From Streptomyces deccanensis (GTDB lineage: Bacteria > Actinomycetota > Actinomycetes > Streptomycetales > Streptomycetaceae), in assembly GCF_022385335.1 (NCBI RefSeq), contig NZ_CP092431.1, positions 8,990,001 to 9,054,000 of the forward strand: DNA of 64,000 nt, in the 5' to 3' direction. Below the pieces are notes generated by a model. The model did no database searches. It saw nothing but the letters and a program-made list of their open reading frames with translations, and was not told the origin of the DNA. Position 1 is the stretch's first letter. Each line of letters opens with the position of its first letter. Of the stretch, positions 11,610 through 20,534 are shown piece after piece. A program made the translations under genes and the position numbers.

Positions 11610-11915
11610 GGCGCCAAGCCCCGCTCCGCTGCCCAGGTGCGCAGCGCCGCTTCGGCTTCTTCGCGGGACTGGGGGCCGCGGTGGAGGTGGGAGTTGCTGG
11701 AGGTGGCGGACGGCCGCCCCTATCGTCTGACCTTGCGGCAGGCCGAGCAGGGCGATGATCTCCTTGCCGTTGAGGGGCACGGGGAGGGCGGACAGCCGCT
11801 CATGGCCGGCTCGCTCGGCCGCGGCGCGCTCCTCGGGCTCGAGCTGGGTCTGCCCTCTTGCGTGCCACTCGGCGTAGTCGGCCGCGTCGTGGGCCTCCAG
11901 ACCACTCAGCCGGTC
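11610..11915 (-). pseudogene. Remnant of a CCA-adding enzyme-like C-terminus, frameshifted
   Basis: Read on the minus strand from about 11915, one frame gives GLEAHDAADYAEWHARGQTQ, then RAAAERAGHERLSALPVPLN and GKEIIALLGLPQGQTIGAAV. After a shift near 11681-11695 another frame continues HLHRGPQSREEAEAALRTWA. The order (helical segment, PLNGKEII-LLGLPQG, acidic helix, RTWAAE) resembles the C-terminus of CCA tRNA nucleotidyltransferase or related HD enzymes. Stops lie just upstream and the N-terminal catalytic part is missing, so it cannot be functional. It fills the gap between the MFS and LLM genes. Confidence 0.5.
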
Positions 11916-11953
11916 AGCGAGTCAGACGGCTAGACGGTCGCCCGGACGTCCGG

Positions 11954-12877
11954 TCAGCCGGTCAGTTCGCCGAGGAGGCGCCAGGTGCGTCGGCGGTCGG
12001 CTTCTCCCGCGATCTCGGTGGTCGAGAACACGACCTCGGTGGCGCCGGCGTCGCGGTAACGGCGTACCTCGGCCTCGACTGTCTTCTCGTCGCCGATCAC
12101 GGCCAGGTCGGCGGCTCGCCAGCCGCCGGAGAGTTCGATGACGCGTGCGTAGGACGGGATCTGTTCGTAGAAGGCGAGGTTCTCGGTGGCCTCGGCCCGC
12201 ACCGCGTCGACGTCGTCCGTGACCACGCCGGGCACCAGGGCCACGATCCTGGGCGCGGGACGGCCCGCGGCCTCGGCCGCGGCGGTCAGGGCGGGCACGA
12301 TGTGGTCGGCCAGGGCGCGCGGTCCGGCCAGATAGGGCAGGATCCCGTCGGCCAGCTCGCCGCTGGCCCGCAGAGCCTGCGGCCCCATCGCGGCGACGAG
12401 CAGGGGCACACCGCTCTCGGCACCCGGTACCCGCGCCGGGATCGGTGTGGTGGCGGTGAGCAGCTCGCCGTGGAAGTCGGCGGTGCCGGTCTCGGTCAAC
12501 TGCCGTAGGACGGTGAGGAATTCGCGCAGCCGGGCGATGGGCCGGTCGAAGGGCAGGCCGAAGCCCGTCTCGGTCAGCAGTTTCGTGCCCAGTGCCAGAC
12601 CGAGGTGATAGCGGCCGTGGGTCGCGGCCTGGGCGGTCTGGGCCTGGCTGGAGACCAGCAGGGGGTGGCGGCCGAAGACGGGGATCGCGGAGGTGCCGAC
12701 CTGCAGTGAGGGGACCGCCCGCCCGACGATCGCCGCGAGCTGGGGTGAGTCCGCGCCGAAGGTCTGCCCGAACCAAGCCGACGTGAGCCCGAACTCCGCT
12801 GCCTCCTGGGCCAGTTGGACGGTCGCGTCGACCTGGTTCGGCGCGTCGGATGCGTTGAGCGCTACTCCAAGAGTCAT
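11954..12877 (-). CDS. LLM-class (luciferase-like) flavin/F420-dependent oxidoreductase
   Basis: 307 residues of the bacterial luciferase-like TIM-barrel family. Recognisable parts are SAWFGQTFGADSPQLAAIVG, VGTSAIPVFGRHPLLVSSQA and GRYHLGLALGTK. The sequence is closer to the F420-dependent subgroup of actinobacteria than to FMN monooxygenases, but the cofactor is inference. The start is set at MTLGVALN (12877); an extension of 11 residues is possible. Three GTGTAC-containing tandem repeats lie 70-100 bp upstream. Confidence 0.85.
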   Translation of the reverse strand: MTLGVALNASDAPNQVDATVQLAQEAAEFGLTSAWFGQTFGADSPQLAAIVGRAVPSLQVGTSAIPVFGRHPLLVSSQAQTAQAATHGRYHLGLALGTKLLTETGFGLPFDRPIARLREFLTVLRQLTETGTADFHGELLTATTPIPARVPGAESGVPLLVAAMGPQALRASGELADGILPYLAGPRALADHIVPALTAAAEAAGRPAPRIVALVPGVVTDDVDAVRAEATENLAFYEQIPSYARVIELSGGWRAADLAVIGDEKTVEAEVRRYRDAGATEVVFSTTEIAGEADRRRTWRLLGELTG

Positions 12878-12942
12878 GTCAGTCAGAACGGGCTTCGGCC
12901 GAACCCGCATTCCGGTCCGTGTGTGACAGCTTCTTGTCGGTC

Positions 12943-12985
12943 ATGTGTACCAAGCCTGTGTACTCAGCCATGTGTACCCAGCCAT
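12943..12985. repeat. Three tandem ~14-bp direct repeats (atgtgtaccca-gcc type)
   Basis: GTGTAC occurs at 12945-12950, 12958-12963 and 12972-12977, each within a near-identical unit ending in agcc. The spacing of 13-14 bp puts the units on roughly the same helical side at 1.3 turns. It lies upstream of the LLM gene (minus strand) and may be a cooperative regulator site. The rest of 12911-13209 holds no gene I can support. Confidence 0.6.
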
Positions 12986-13209
12986 GAAGGGAAGGAAGGG
13001 CCCCAGCCGGTCAGTGTGAGTCCTGAGACACCCGGCGACAGCTGACCGAACAAGGCCGCCCGCATCCTGGATGCCGGTCTGTGAGAAGCCGCCTGATTGG
13101 ACTGCGGTTGCCAGCAGGTTCTTCGTTTGTCACCTGGCATGCGCGGGCTCGGCCTTCAACCGAGCCCGCCACGTCAGCTCCCTACCGGAGCCAAACTCGT
13201 GTCACGCCG

Positions 13210-14688
13210 TCAGCGCTGCCGTGTCAGCAGACCCGGCCGGTAGGGCCAGTGGCCGTACTCGCCACCGGAGTTGGGGTTGCGTCCCTGGTAGAGGAACTGC
13301 AGGTTGCAGGGATCGACGGTGAAGGTCTGATCGGCGCTGGTGCGGATCAGTTCGCCGTGGCTGATGTCGTTGGTCCAGGTGGCGCCGCTGTTGGCCTTGC
13401 CGGCGAAGGGGTTGCTCTCGGTCGCGGCCTGGGGTGTCCATGAGCCGTTCAGGCTTGTGGCCGTGAACGAGCGGAAGTAGCGGCCCTGCGAGCCGATCGC
13501 CTCGACGATCATGAGGTAGCGGTTCTGGCCCTGGAGCTTGTAGACCTGCGGGGCTTCGAACAGGTTGTTCTTCGTGTCGCTCATGATCGTTGTGTAGGTC
13601 GAGCCGAAACTGCTCGGGAAGTTCCCGATCGGCATACTGGCCCGGTAGATCTTGCCGTTGTCACCGGCGAAGAACAGGTACATGTTCTGGCCGTCAGCGA
13701 TGAGCGTCTGGTCGATGGGGCCGGTGTCGGAGCCGGTGATGCTTCCGGAGAAGAGCACCTGCTGTGCGGACCAGCCATTGGGGTTGGAAGGGTCGCTCGA
13801 CGTCCGGTAGGAGAAGGCGCTCCCACCTCCCCACTGGTAGGCGAGCACCCAGATGTTCTTCGGCGCGAAGTAGAAGAGCGTGGGCGCCACGACGGAGTTC
13901 GACATCGTGTTCTGGTTGGCCGAGGCCATGTCCGGCCAGTTGCTGAACAGGCTGAAGTTCATCGAACCCCAGCCCACTCCCGTTCCCGCGGCGCCGTGTG
14001 TCGTCGCATAGACGAGATGCTTGCCGTTGTAGGGGACGACGGTGAAGTCCTTGAGCGAGGCCCACCCGGCCTTGGGCTGTGCCAGCGCGCCCGTCGATGT
14101 CCAGCGGTATGTCGACGGAAGATCGCACGTGCCGGGGTTGCCGGCGCCGACCTTGACGAACTGCCACTGCTGGTTGCTGCCGCCCCAGTCGTCGTACTGG
14201 ACGATGTTCGCGTTGTCGGCGGTGGAGGCGCCTTGTACCTCGAGGGCTTTGTTGCTGTGGCGCGCGATGAGCCTCACGTAGCCGTCCGAGCTGTCGGCCA
14301 GCCGCCACTGCTGGTTGGTGCTGTTCGAGTCGGTCCACTGGACGATCGCGCCGCCGTTGGCGGTGGACCCGTTGTTGACGCTCAGCACCTTGCCGGAGTG
14401 GCGGGACTTGATGCGGTAGTTACCGCCGCCGGAGTCGACGAATTGCCACAGCTGCTGGTTCTGGTCGTTCCTGGTCCACTGGGTGATGCGGGCGCCGTCG
14501 CTGGTCGCCAGGTTGTAGACATCAAGGGCTTTGCCGCTGTTGCGGTTGACCAGCACATACGAGGCGTTGGGGTCTACGGTCGCCGCGGCGGCGGGCTGGG
14601 CACCGAGGAAGGTGGCCATCAGCAGCAAGGGCGCGAGAACAGCGAGTAGGTGTCTCAGACGGACCGGGGGCCGGTGGCGAAACCGCAT
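13210..14688 (-). CDS. Secreted GH62 alpha-L-arabinofuranosidase with N-terminal ricin-type domain
   Basis: Removes arabinose side chains from arabinoxylan. 492 residues: signal peptide ending QPAAAA (about 1-36), a ricin-type carbohydrate-binding domain with QQWxF repeats (about 40-185), then a GH62 catalytic domain. GH62 marks are [20 protein letters not shown] (base Asp), [20 protein letters not shown] (second Asp) and [11 protein letters not shown] (acid Glu). GGAGGT lies 8 nt before the ATG at 14688; the in-frame upstream extension overlaps the control palindrome and is rejected. It is divergent from the GH10/feruloyl esterase operon and shares a closely related ricin domain with the esterase. 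Confidence 0.93.
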   Translation of the reverse strand: MRFRHRPPVRLRHLLAVLAPLLLMATFLGAQPAAAATVDPNASYVLVNRNSGKALDVYNLATSDGARITQWTRNDQNQQLWQFVDSGGGNYRIKSRHSGKVLSVNNGSTANGGAIVQWTDSNSTNQQWRLADSSDGYVRLIARHSNKALEVQGASTADNANIVQYDDWGGSNQQWQFVKVGAGNPGTCDLPSTYRWTSTGALAQPKAGWASLKDFTVVPYNGKHLVYATTHGAAGTGVGWGSMNFSLFSNWPDMASANQNTMSNSVVAPTLFYFAPKNIWVLAYQWGGGSAFSYRTSSDPSNPNGWSAQQVLFSGSITGSDTGPIDQTLIADGQNMYLFFAGDNGKIYRASMPIGNFPSSFGSTYTTIMSDTKNNLFEAPQVYKLQGQNRYLMIVEAIGSQGRYFRSFTATSLNGSWTPQAATESNPFAGKANSGATWTNDISHGELIRTSADQTFTVDPCNLQFLYQGRNPNSGGEYGHWPYRPGLLTRQR

Positions 14689-14767
14689 CAGAGGACCTCC
14701 TTGGGGGCGGGGCGAGGTGACGCCGATGAACCGAGGAGCGGTCGTATCGAGGGATGCAGGGGACAGA

Positions 14768-14782
14768 TTCGAAACTTTCGAA
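14768..14782. promoter_or_regulatory. 15-bp perfect palindrome TTCGAAACTTTCGAA (xylan-regulon-type box)
   Basis: Centred on C14775, both arms are perfect. It lies 80 bp upstream of the GH62 start and just downstream of its putative promoter. GAAA-N-TTTC/CGAA-N-TTCG palindromes have been reported upstream of streptomycete xylanase and xylosidase genes as LacI-type (BxlR-like) repressor sites; this is from memory. Confidence 0.7.
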
Positions 14783-14808
14783 GAGTTCACCGATTCTTTG
14801 ACGCCACA

Positions 14809-14836
14809 AGCTAGGAATGCGGGGCCCTTTGGTCAA
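14809..14836 (-). promoter_or_regulatory. Putative GH62 promoter
   Basis: On the minus strand TTGACC (14831-14836) and TAGCTT (14809-14814) are separated by 16 bp. The xylan-type palindrome lies about 27 bp downstream of the -10, a position suited to blocking elongation or initial transcription. Confidence 0.45.
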
Positions 14837-15000
14837 GGTCTCTTACCGATCTGTCCACAAACAGCTCCTCCAAGGGGCCGTGCAGAGGGGATGTTGACCA
14901 AGCGGTGCCCGCACACTTGCCCTGGTCCCGGCCCGGTCAGGCCCTGCGGCATCCGCCGACGACCGCGCCTAATGGGTCGGCGTCCTGCTCGACGTGATCC

Positions 15001-15066
15001 CGAATGTTTCGATCAACAAGCGGAAATTTTCTGTGCTGTGAGGATTGACGATTCACAGTCAATCCT
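15001..15066. promoter_or_regulatory. Control elements upstream of the xylanase operon
   Basis: GAAATTTTC (15023-15031) matches the GAAA-N-TTTC pattern of the box near the GH62 gene, and CGAATGTTTCG (15001-15011) is a degenerate version. A separate perfect 9-bp inverted repeat AGGATTGAC/GTCAATCCT (15041-15049 and 15058-15066, 8-nt loop) follows. The remaining parts of the 850-bp divergent gap (14840-15000 and 15067-15535) show no supported gene. Confidence 0.55.
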
Positions 15067-15403
15067 TCAATCATCCATCTCTGGGCGACCGGCCGCAGTT
15101 CGAGATTCCGAACCAAGTCGCCTGAGCAAACGGTGCTGCACGGCGGATCCACGCACTGCCGCACCGCAGATCCGCGCACCGAAGCACTGCGCCACCCCGT
15201 TTTGTCCCGGTGAGGTTCGCACCAGCGCATCCTGGCTCTTCGTGCAGTTGGAGAGGTATGCGGCGCCGCGTGACGATCCCCCGGCCGAGCCGCGATGGAG
15301 TACCCCATGCGTGTGTCCAAACACAGCCACCGCCCGCCGTAGGTCACCCGACGGCCGACCGGGTGCCCTCTCGTGCCGGTTGCAGATCGTCCCGGTCCCA
15401 TGA

Positions 15404-16966
<1,563 letters not shown>

Positions 16967-16997
16967 TGGGACCTGCCACAGACGAAAGGGTGAATCG

Positions 16998-18374
16998 ATG
17001 AAGACCTACGGTGCGGCTTCCCCCGCCCCTCCACGACGACATCGCTGGTGGTCCCGGGTCGCCGCAGTGGTGGCGGGGACCCTCGCGATCGGCATGCTCA
17101 CCGCGGTGAATCCGGCACCCGCCGAGGCGGCGACGGTGGACACCAATGCCTGGTACGTCCTGGTCAATCGCAACAGCGGCAAGGCGCTGGACGTCTCCGG
17201 CGCGTCCACCGCCGACGGCGCGCGGGTCGGCCAGTGGACGCGCAGCGACGGTACCAACCAGCAGTGGCAGTTCGTGGACTCCGGCGGTGGCTTCTACCGC
17301 CTCAAGGCCCGGCATTCGGACAAGGTTCTCGACGTGGCCGGCGCCTCGACCGCCGACGGTGCCGCCATCCAGCAGTGGGCCGACCACAACGGGGCCAACC
17401 AGCAGTTCCGCCTGGCCGACTCCGACGCGGGCCATGTCCGGCTGATCAACCGCACCAGCAACAAGGCGGTGGAGATCCAGGGCGCCTCCACCGCCGACGG
17501 CGGCAACGTCGTCCAGTACACCGACTGGGGCGGCGCCAACCAGCAGTGGCAGATGGTCAAGCTGTCGTCCGGTGGCGGTGGCGGTGGCGGCTGCGGCAGC
17601 GCCCCGACTCTGGCGAGCGGTACGCACACGATGCAGAGCGGCGGCAAGAGCCGCAGCTTCATCCTCAGGGTTCCCGCCAACTACGACAACAGCCACCGCT
17701 ACCGGCTGATCTTCGCATTCCACTGGCGGGGTGGAACCGCAGGCGAGGTCGCCTCGGGCGGCATGAGCGGGAACGCCTGGTCCTACTACGGCCAACAGGA
17801 ACAGTCGAACAACAGTGCGATCCTCGTCGCCCCCCAGGGCCTCGGCAACGGCTGGGCCAATGCGGGCGGTGAGGACATCACCTTCGTCGACGACATGATC
17901 CGGCGCATCGAGAGCGGCCTCTGTGTCAACCCGGCACAGCGTTTCGCCACGGGATTCAGCTGGGGCGGCGGTATGAGCTACGCACTCGCATGCAGCCGGG
18001 CGAACGTCTTCAGGGCCGTCGCGGTCATATCCGGCGCCCAGATCAGCGGATGCAGTGGCGGCACCCAGCCCATCGCCTACTTCGGAATCCACGGCATCAG
18101 CGACAACGTCCTCAACATCGGGCAAGGACGGTCCCTGCGCGACAAGTTCGTCAGCAACAACGGCTGCAACCCCCAGAGCCCGCGCGAGCCCGGGCCGGGC
18201 AGCCGAACGCACATCACCACCACCTACTCGGGCTGCCGTGCCGGATACCCGGTCCAGTGGGCCGCGTTCGACGGAGGCCACATACCCGGCCCGGTCGACG
18301 GCTCCACCGGCGAAAGCGGCGTCACCACCTGGACCAAAGCAGAGATCTGGAGGTTCTTCGCACAGTTCCAGTGA
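16998..18374 (+). CDS. Secreted feruloyl esterase (CE1/LpqC-like) with N-terminal ricin-type domain
   Basis: Expected to free ferulic acid from arabinoxylan, complementing the GH62 and GH10 enzymes. 458 residues: signal peptide to about 44 (ends PAPAEA), ricin-type domain about 46-190, a glycine-only linker at about 192-199, and an alpha/beta-hydrolase domain. The nucleophile is Ser321 in GFSWGGG; HGISDNVL likely carries the Asp and DGGHIPG the His. The ricin domain closely resembles that of the GH62 protein. A GAAAGGG site precedes the ATG, and a strong terminator follows 14 bp after the stop. Confidence 0.9.
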   Translation: MKTYGAASPAPPRRHRWWSRVAAVVAGTLAIGMLTAVNPAPAEAATVDTNAWYVLVNRNSGKALDVSGASTADGARVGQWTRSDGTNQQWQFVDSGGGFYRLKARHSDKVLDVAGASTADGAAIQQWADHNGANQQFRLADSDAGHVRLINRTSNKAVEIQGASTADGGNVVQYTDWGGANQQWQMVKLSSGGGGGGGCGSAPTLASGTHTMQSGGKSRSFILRVPANYDNSHRYRLIFAFHWRGGTAGEVASGGMSGNAWSYYGQQEQSNNSAILVAPQGLGNGWANAGGEDITFVDDMIRRIESGLCVNPAQRFATGFSWGGGMSYALACSRANVFRAVAVISGAQISGCSGGTQPIAYFGIHGISDNVLNIGQGRSLRDKFVSNNGCNPQSPREPGPGSRTHITTTYSGCRAGYPVQWAAFDGGHIPGPVDGSTGESGVTTWTKAEIWRFFAQFQ

Positions 18375-18387
18375 CACCCCGCATCAC

Positions 18388-18426
18388 GGGGTGGAGCCAG
18401 GATGAGGATGATCCTGGCTCCACCCC
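18388..18426 (+). terminator. Terminator of the xylanase/feruloyl esterase operon
   Basis: A perfect 16-bp inverted repeat (arms 18388-18403 and 18411-18426, 7-nt loop, ggggtggagccaggat and its complement) followed by gttt. It starts 14 bp after the esterase stop. Confidence 0.9.
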
Positions 18427-18430
18427 GTTT

Positions 18431-19077
18431 GGTCACGGCCGAACAGCCCCTGGGAGACGTGGCGTTCGTACATACTCCACGAGCTGAAGACGAATCCGAG
18501 GCGGCGGGAGAGCACCCAACCGACACGGACCCGGTGGGCGGCGGAGACACTGCATACAGGCGGGCCGTTCCCCGGTCCGGACAAGACCGTTCTCGTCGAG
18601 ACCGGCGTGCCCTACGCCACCCATATGTCCCTGCTGAGTGTGCTTCAGGAGCGGAGACAGCGCGGCGCACAACACCGTGGCCATGCCGTGGGGTATCTAT
18701 CCGCTCCAGCCAGCGCAGTGTGCTGGCCTCATCGCGGATGTTCTCGTCTTGTACTTCGCTGATCAGTACAAGGTGTGGGCCTGGCGCCGGTCGTGTATCA
18801 GGCCCGTACCGAGGAAGCCCGGAGCCTTCCGGTAACCGTCGGCGAACGGTCAGAACCCGTGAACCGGCAGGCCGAGGTCAGATCGCCTCCGGACGGGCCG
18901 AAGATTTCCGATTCACGCACTGCCTGATGCAGCGTCAGGCAAGTCGGCATCAGCTCAGCATCAGTCCATGCGGCGCTTCGCGCACACGCCTGCTCGGAGG
19001 CTCCCCGACAGCCTAGACGGCGCGGAAATGCGCAGGCGGGAAGCTAGGTCGTAGCAATACATGATCTTCTTGGAGGT
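18431..19077. other. ~650-bp region without a supported gene, possibly decayed DNA
   Basis: Several short frames are open but none has both a ribosome site and normal Streptomyces codon bias over its length. A plus-strand frame from about 18462 to 18650 (WRSYILHELKTNPRRR, later VLVETGVPYATHMSLLSVL) has good bias and then degrades into frames with A/T third positions, as in a fragment of an old gene. TGCCTGA/TCAGGCA form a 7-bp inverted repeat at 18921-18941. The base composition is slightly lower in GC than the neighbours. Confidence 0.4.
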
Positions 19078-19107
19078 CTTCGAGTCGAAGGCAGGACCAT
19101 GTACAGT
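19078..19107 (+). promoter_or_regulatory. Putative panD promoter with palindrome
   Basis: A perfect 13-bp palindrome CTTCGAGTCGAAG (19078-19090) overlaps a weak -35 (TTCGAG 19079-19084), with TACAGT (19102-19107) 17 bp downstream. The panD start is 57 bp further on. Confidence 0.35.
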
Positions 19108-19163
19108 GTTGGGCGCCCTTGACCTGCAGAAAGCTGGCAGGGAGCCATCTTCAGGAGTCCAAC

Positions 19164-19583
19164 ATGCTGCGCACCATGTTCAAGTCCAAGATCCACCGCG
19201 CCACCGTCACCCAGGCCGACCTGCACTACGTCGGGTCCGTGACCATCGACGCCGAGCTGCTCGACGCCGCCGACCTGCTGCCGGGTGAGCTCGTGCACAT
19301 CGTCGACATCACCAACGGCGCCCGGCTGGAGACGTACGTCATCGAGGGCGAGCGGGGCTCCGGGGTGATCGGGATCAACGGGGCCGCAGCCCACCTCGTC
19401 CATCCCGGTGATCTGGTGATCATCATCAGTTACGCTCAGGTCTCCGACGCCGAGGCCCGCGCCCTGCGGCCCAGGGTCGTGCACGTGGACCAGGGCAACC
19501 GGATCGTGGCGCTGGGTTCGGACGCCTCCGAGCCGGTGCCGGGTTCGGACCAGCGGCGAAGCCCGCAGGCCGCCACCGTCTGA
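19164..19583 (+). CDS. panD: Aspartate 1-decarboxylase
   Basis: Converts L-aspartate to beta-alanine for pantothenate and CoA. 139 residues starting [20 protein letters not shown]; the self-cleavage site Gly24-Ser25 is in YVGSVTID, which yields the pyruvoyl group on Ser25. [20 protein letters not shown] is the conserved C-terminal half. A CAGGAG site lies 6 nt before the ATG; a 15-residue upstream extension lacks support. The last about 20 residues ([12 protein letters not shown]) are a variable tail. The acetyltransferase gene follows 48 bp downstream; some actinobacteria require an acetyltransferase-like PanZ for PanD maturation, but this one need not be related. Confidence 0.96.
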   Translation: MLRTMFKSKIHRATVTQADLHYVGSVTIDAELLDAADLLPGELVHIVDITNGARLETYVIEGERGSGVIGINGAAAHLVHPGDLVIIISYAQVSDAEARALRPRVVHVDQGNRIVALGSDASEPVPGSDQRRSPQAATV

Positions 19584-19631
19584 GGTCTCGGGCAGCCGCC
19601 CGGCATCTCCGATCCGCACGCGAGGAGTCCC

Positions 19632-19976
19632 ATGAGCGACGTACAGATCCGCGACGACCGGGCGGCCGGCCGACTGGAGGCCTTCGCCGGCGACGAACGG
19701 GCAGGTCACATCCAGTACTTCGTCCTCGCCTCCCCGCAGGACGCGCTCGTCCCGGTCCACACGATCGTCGAGCCCGCGTACGAGGGGCAGGGCGTCGCGG
19801 GCTCGCTGGCCCGCGAGCTGTACGGCATCGCGGCCCGCGAGGGCGCCGTCGTCGCCCCGCTGTGCCCGTACGTCGTGAAGTGGGCCGAACGCCACCCCGA
19901 CGAGGCCCCCGCCGCGGATCCAGAGCTGCTGCGGGCCGCGAAGGACTGGCTGATCGCCCACCCCGAGGGCTTCTGA
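19632..19976 (+). CDS. GNAT-fold acetyltransferase, YjdJ type
   Basis: 114 residues of the short, single-motif GNAT group. The acetyl-CoA-binding motif is VEPAYEGQGVAGSLARELY (about 54-72), and the C-terminal half has LCPYVVKWAERHPD, characteristic of the YidJ/YjdJ and COG2388 group. A CGAGGAG site precedes the ATG. It follows panD by 48 bp on the same strand, and may be cotranscribed. The substrate is unknown. Confidence 0.9.
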   Translation: MSDVQIRDDRAAGRLEAFAGDERAGHIQYFVLASPQDALVPVHTIVEPAYEGQGVAGSLARELYGIAAREGAVVAPLCPYVVKWAERHPDEAPAADPELLRAAKDWLIAHPEGF

Positions 19977-20092
19977 GCGACCGGCGGGCGAGGAGGGGCG
20001 GGGCGGCGCGGCCGACCGGGTGAGTGGCCGCGCGGGCGACGGGTACCCGTGGCACAGGTCCATGGCCGACGTACCCATGGCTGGAGGACGTG

Positions 20093-20278
20093 ATGACACA
20101 CCCCGACCCGGACCCCGTGAAGCCCGGCCCCACCCCGGGCCCGGGCCCCGACCGACCGGAACCCTTCCCACCGCCCCCGTTCCCCGACCCCGTCCCCACC
20201 CCCGACCCGGACCCCGTGCCCAACCCGCCGGGCCCGGACCCCGTCCCCGGTGAACCGAGGCCGGGCCCGCTGTCGTAG
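20093..20278 (+). CDS. Small proline/aspartate-rich protein, 61 aa
   Basis: MTHPDPDPVKPGPTPGPGPD and onward, made almost wholly of Pro, Asp, Gly and Val with PDPDPVP repeats. GGAGG lies 7 nt before the ATG. No signal peptide or domain. Such composition arises easily in high-GC DNA, but the ribosome site and the terminator after the stop favour a real gene. An unstructured protein; function unknown. Confidence 0.55.
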   Translation: MTHPDPDPVKPGPTPGPGPDRPEPFPPPPFPDPVPTPDPDPVPNPPGPDPVPGEPRPGPLS

Positions 20279-20326
20279 GGGTCGTAGGGCGCGTAGGGCT
20301 CGTAGGCACAGAGAGGGAAAAGAAGT

Positions 20327-20360
20327 GCGGCCCGGCGTGGACATTTCCACGCCGGGCCGC
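20327..20360. terminator. Bidirectional terminator between the proline-rich gene and gnd
   Basis: A perfect 15-bp inverted repeat with a 4-nt loop (gcggcccggcgtgga, catt, complement) in a convergent gap. No T-run, as usual in Streptomyces. Confidence 0.85.
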
Positions 20361-20412
20361 AACGACAGAGTCAGGGGCGCGGGGCGTCACATACGCGGCC
20401 CCGCCGCGATAG

Positions 20413-20475
20413 CGCGACCGGCCATCGACAAGCCGCGACCGGCCACCGACAAGCCGCGACCGGCCACGGGCAACC
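20413..20475. repeat. Three tandem 21-bp repeats
   Basis: Units at 20413-20433, 20434-20454 and 20455-20475 (gcgaccggccaccgacaagcc type); the first two differ at one base and the third is more diverged. It is in the convergent gap 60 bp from the gnd stop. In one frame this would be a 7-residue repeat, but no gene is supported. It is not a CRISPR array: there are no spacers. Confidence 0.75.
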
Positions 20476-20534
20476 CGTGGCCGCCGACCGATCGGCGCCC
20501 CCACCCCCTCAGGAACCCTCAGGCACCCTCAGGC

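Noticed and set aside
18402..19016. Open frame of about 200 codons after the esterase
   Set aside because: Starts within the terminator hairpin, has no ribosome site and no coherent codon bias.
20413..20475. CRISPR-like repeats
   Set aside because: Repeats are contiguous with no spacers, and there are no cas genes.
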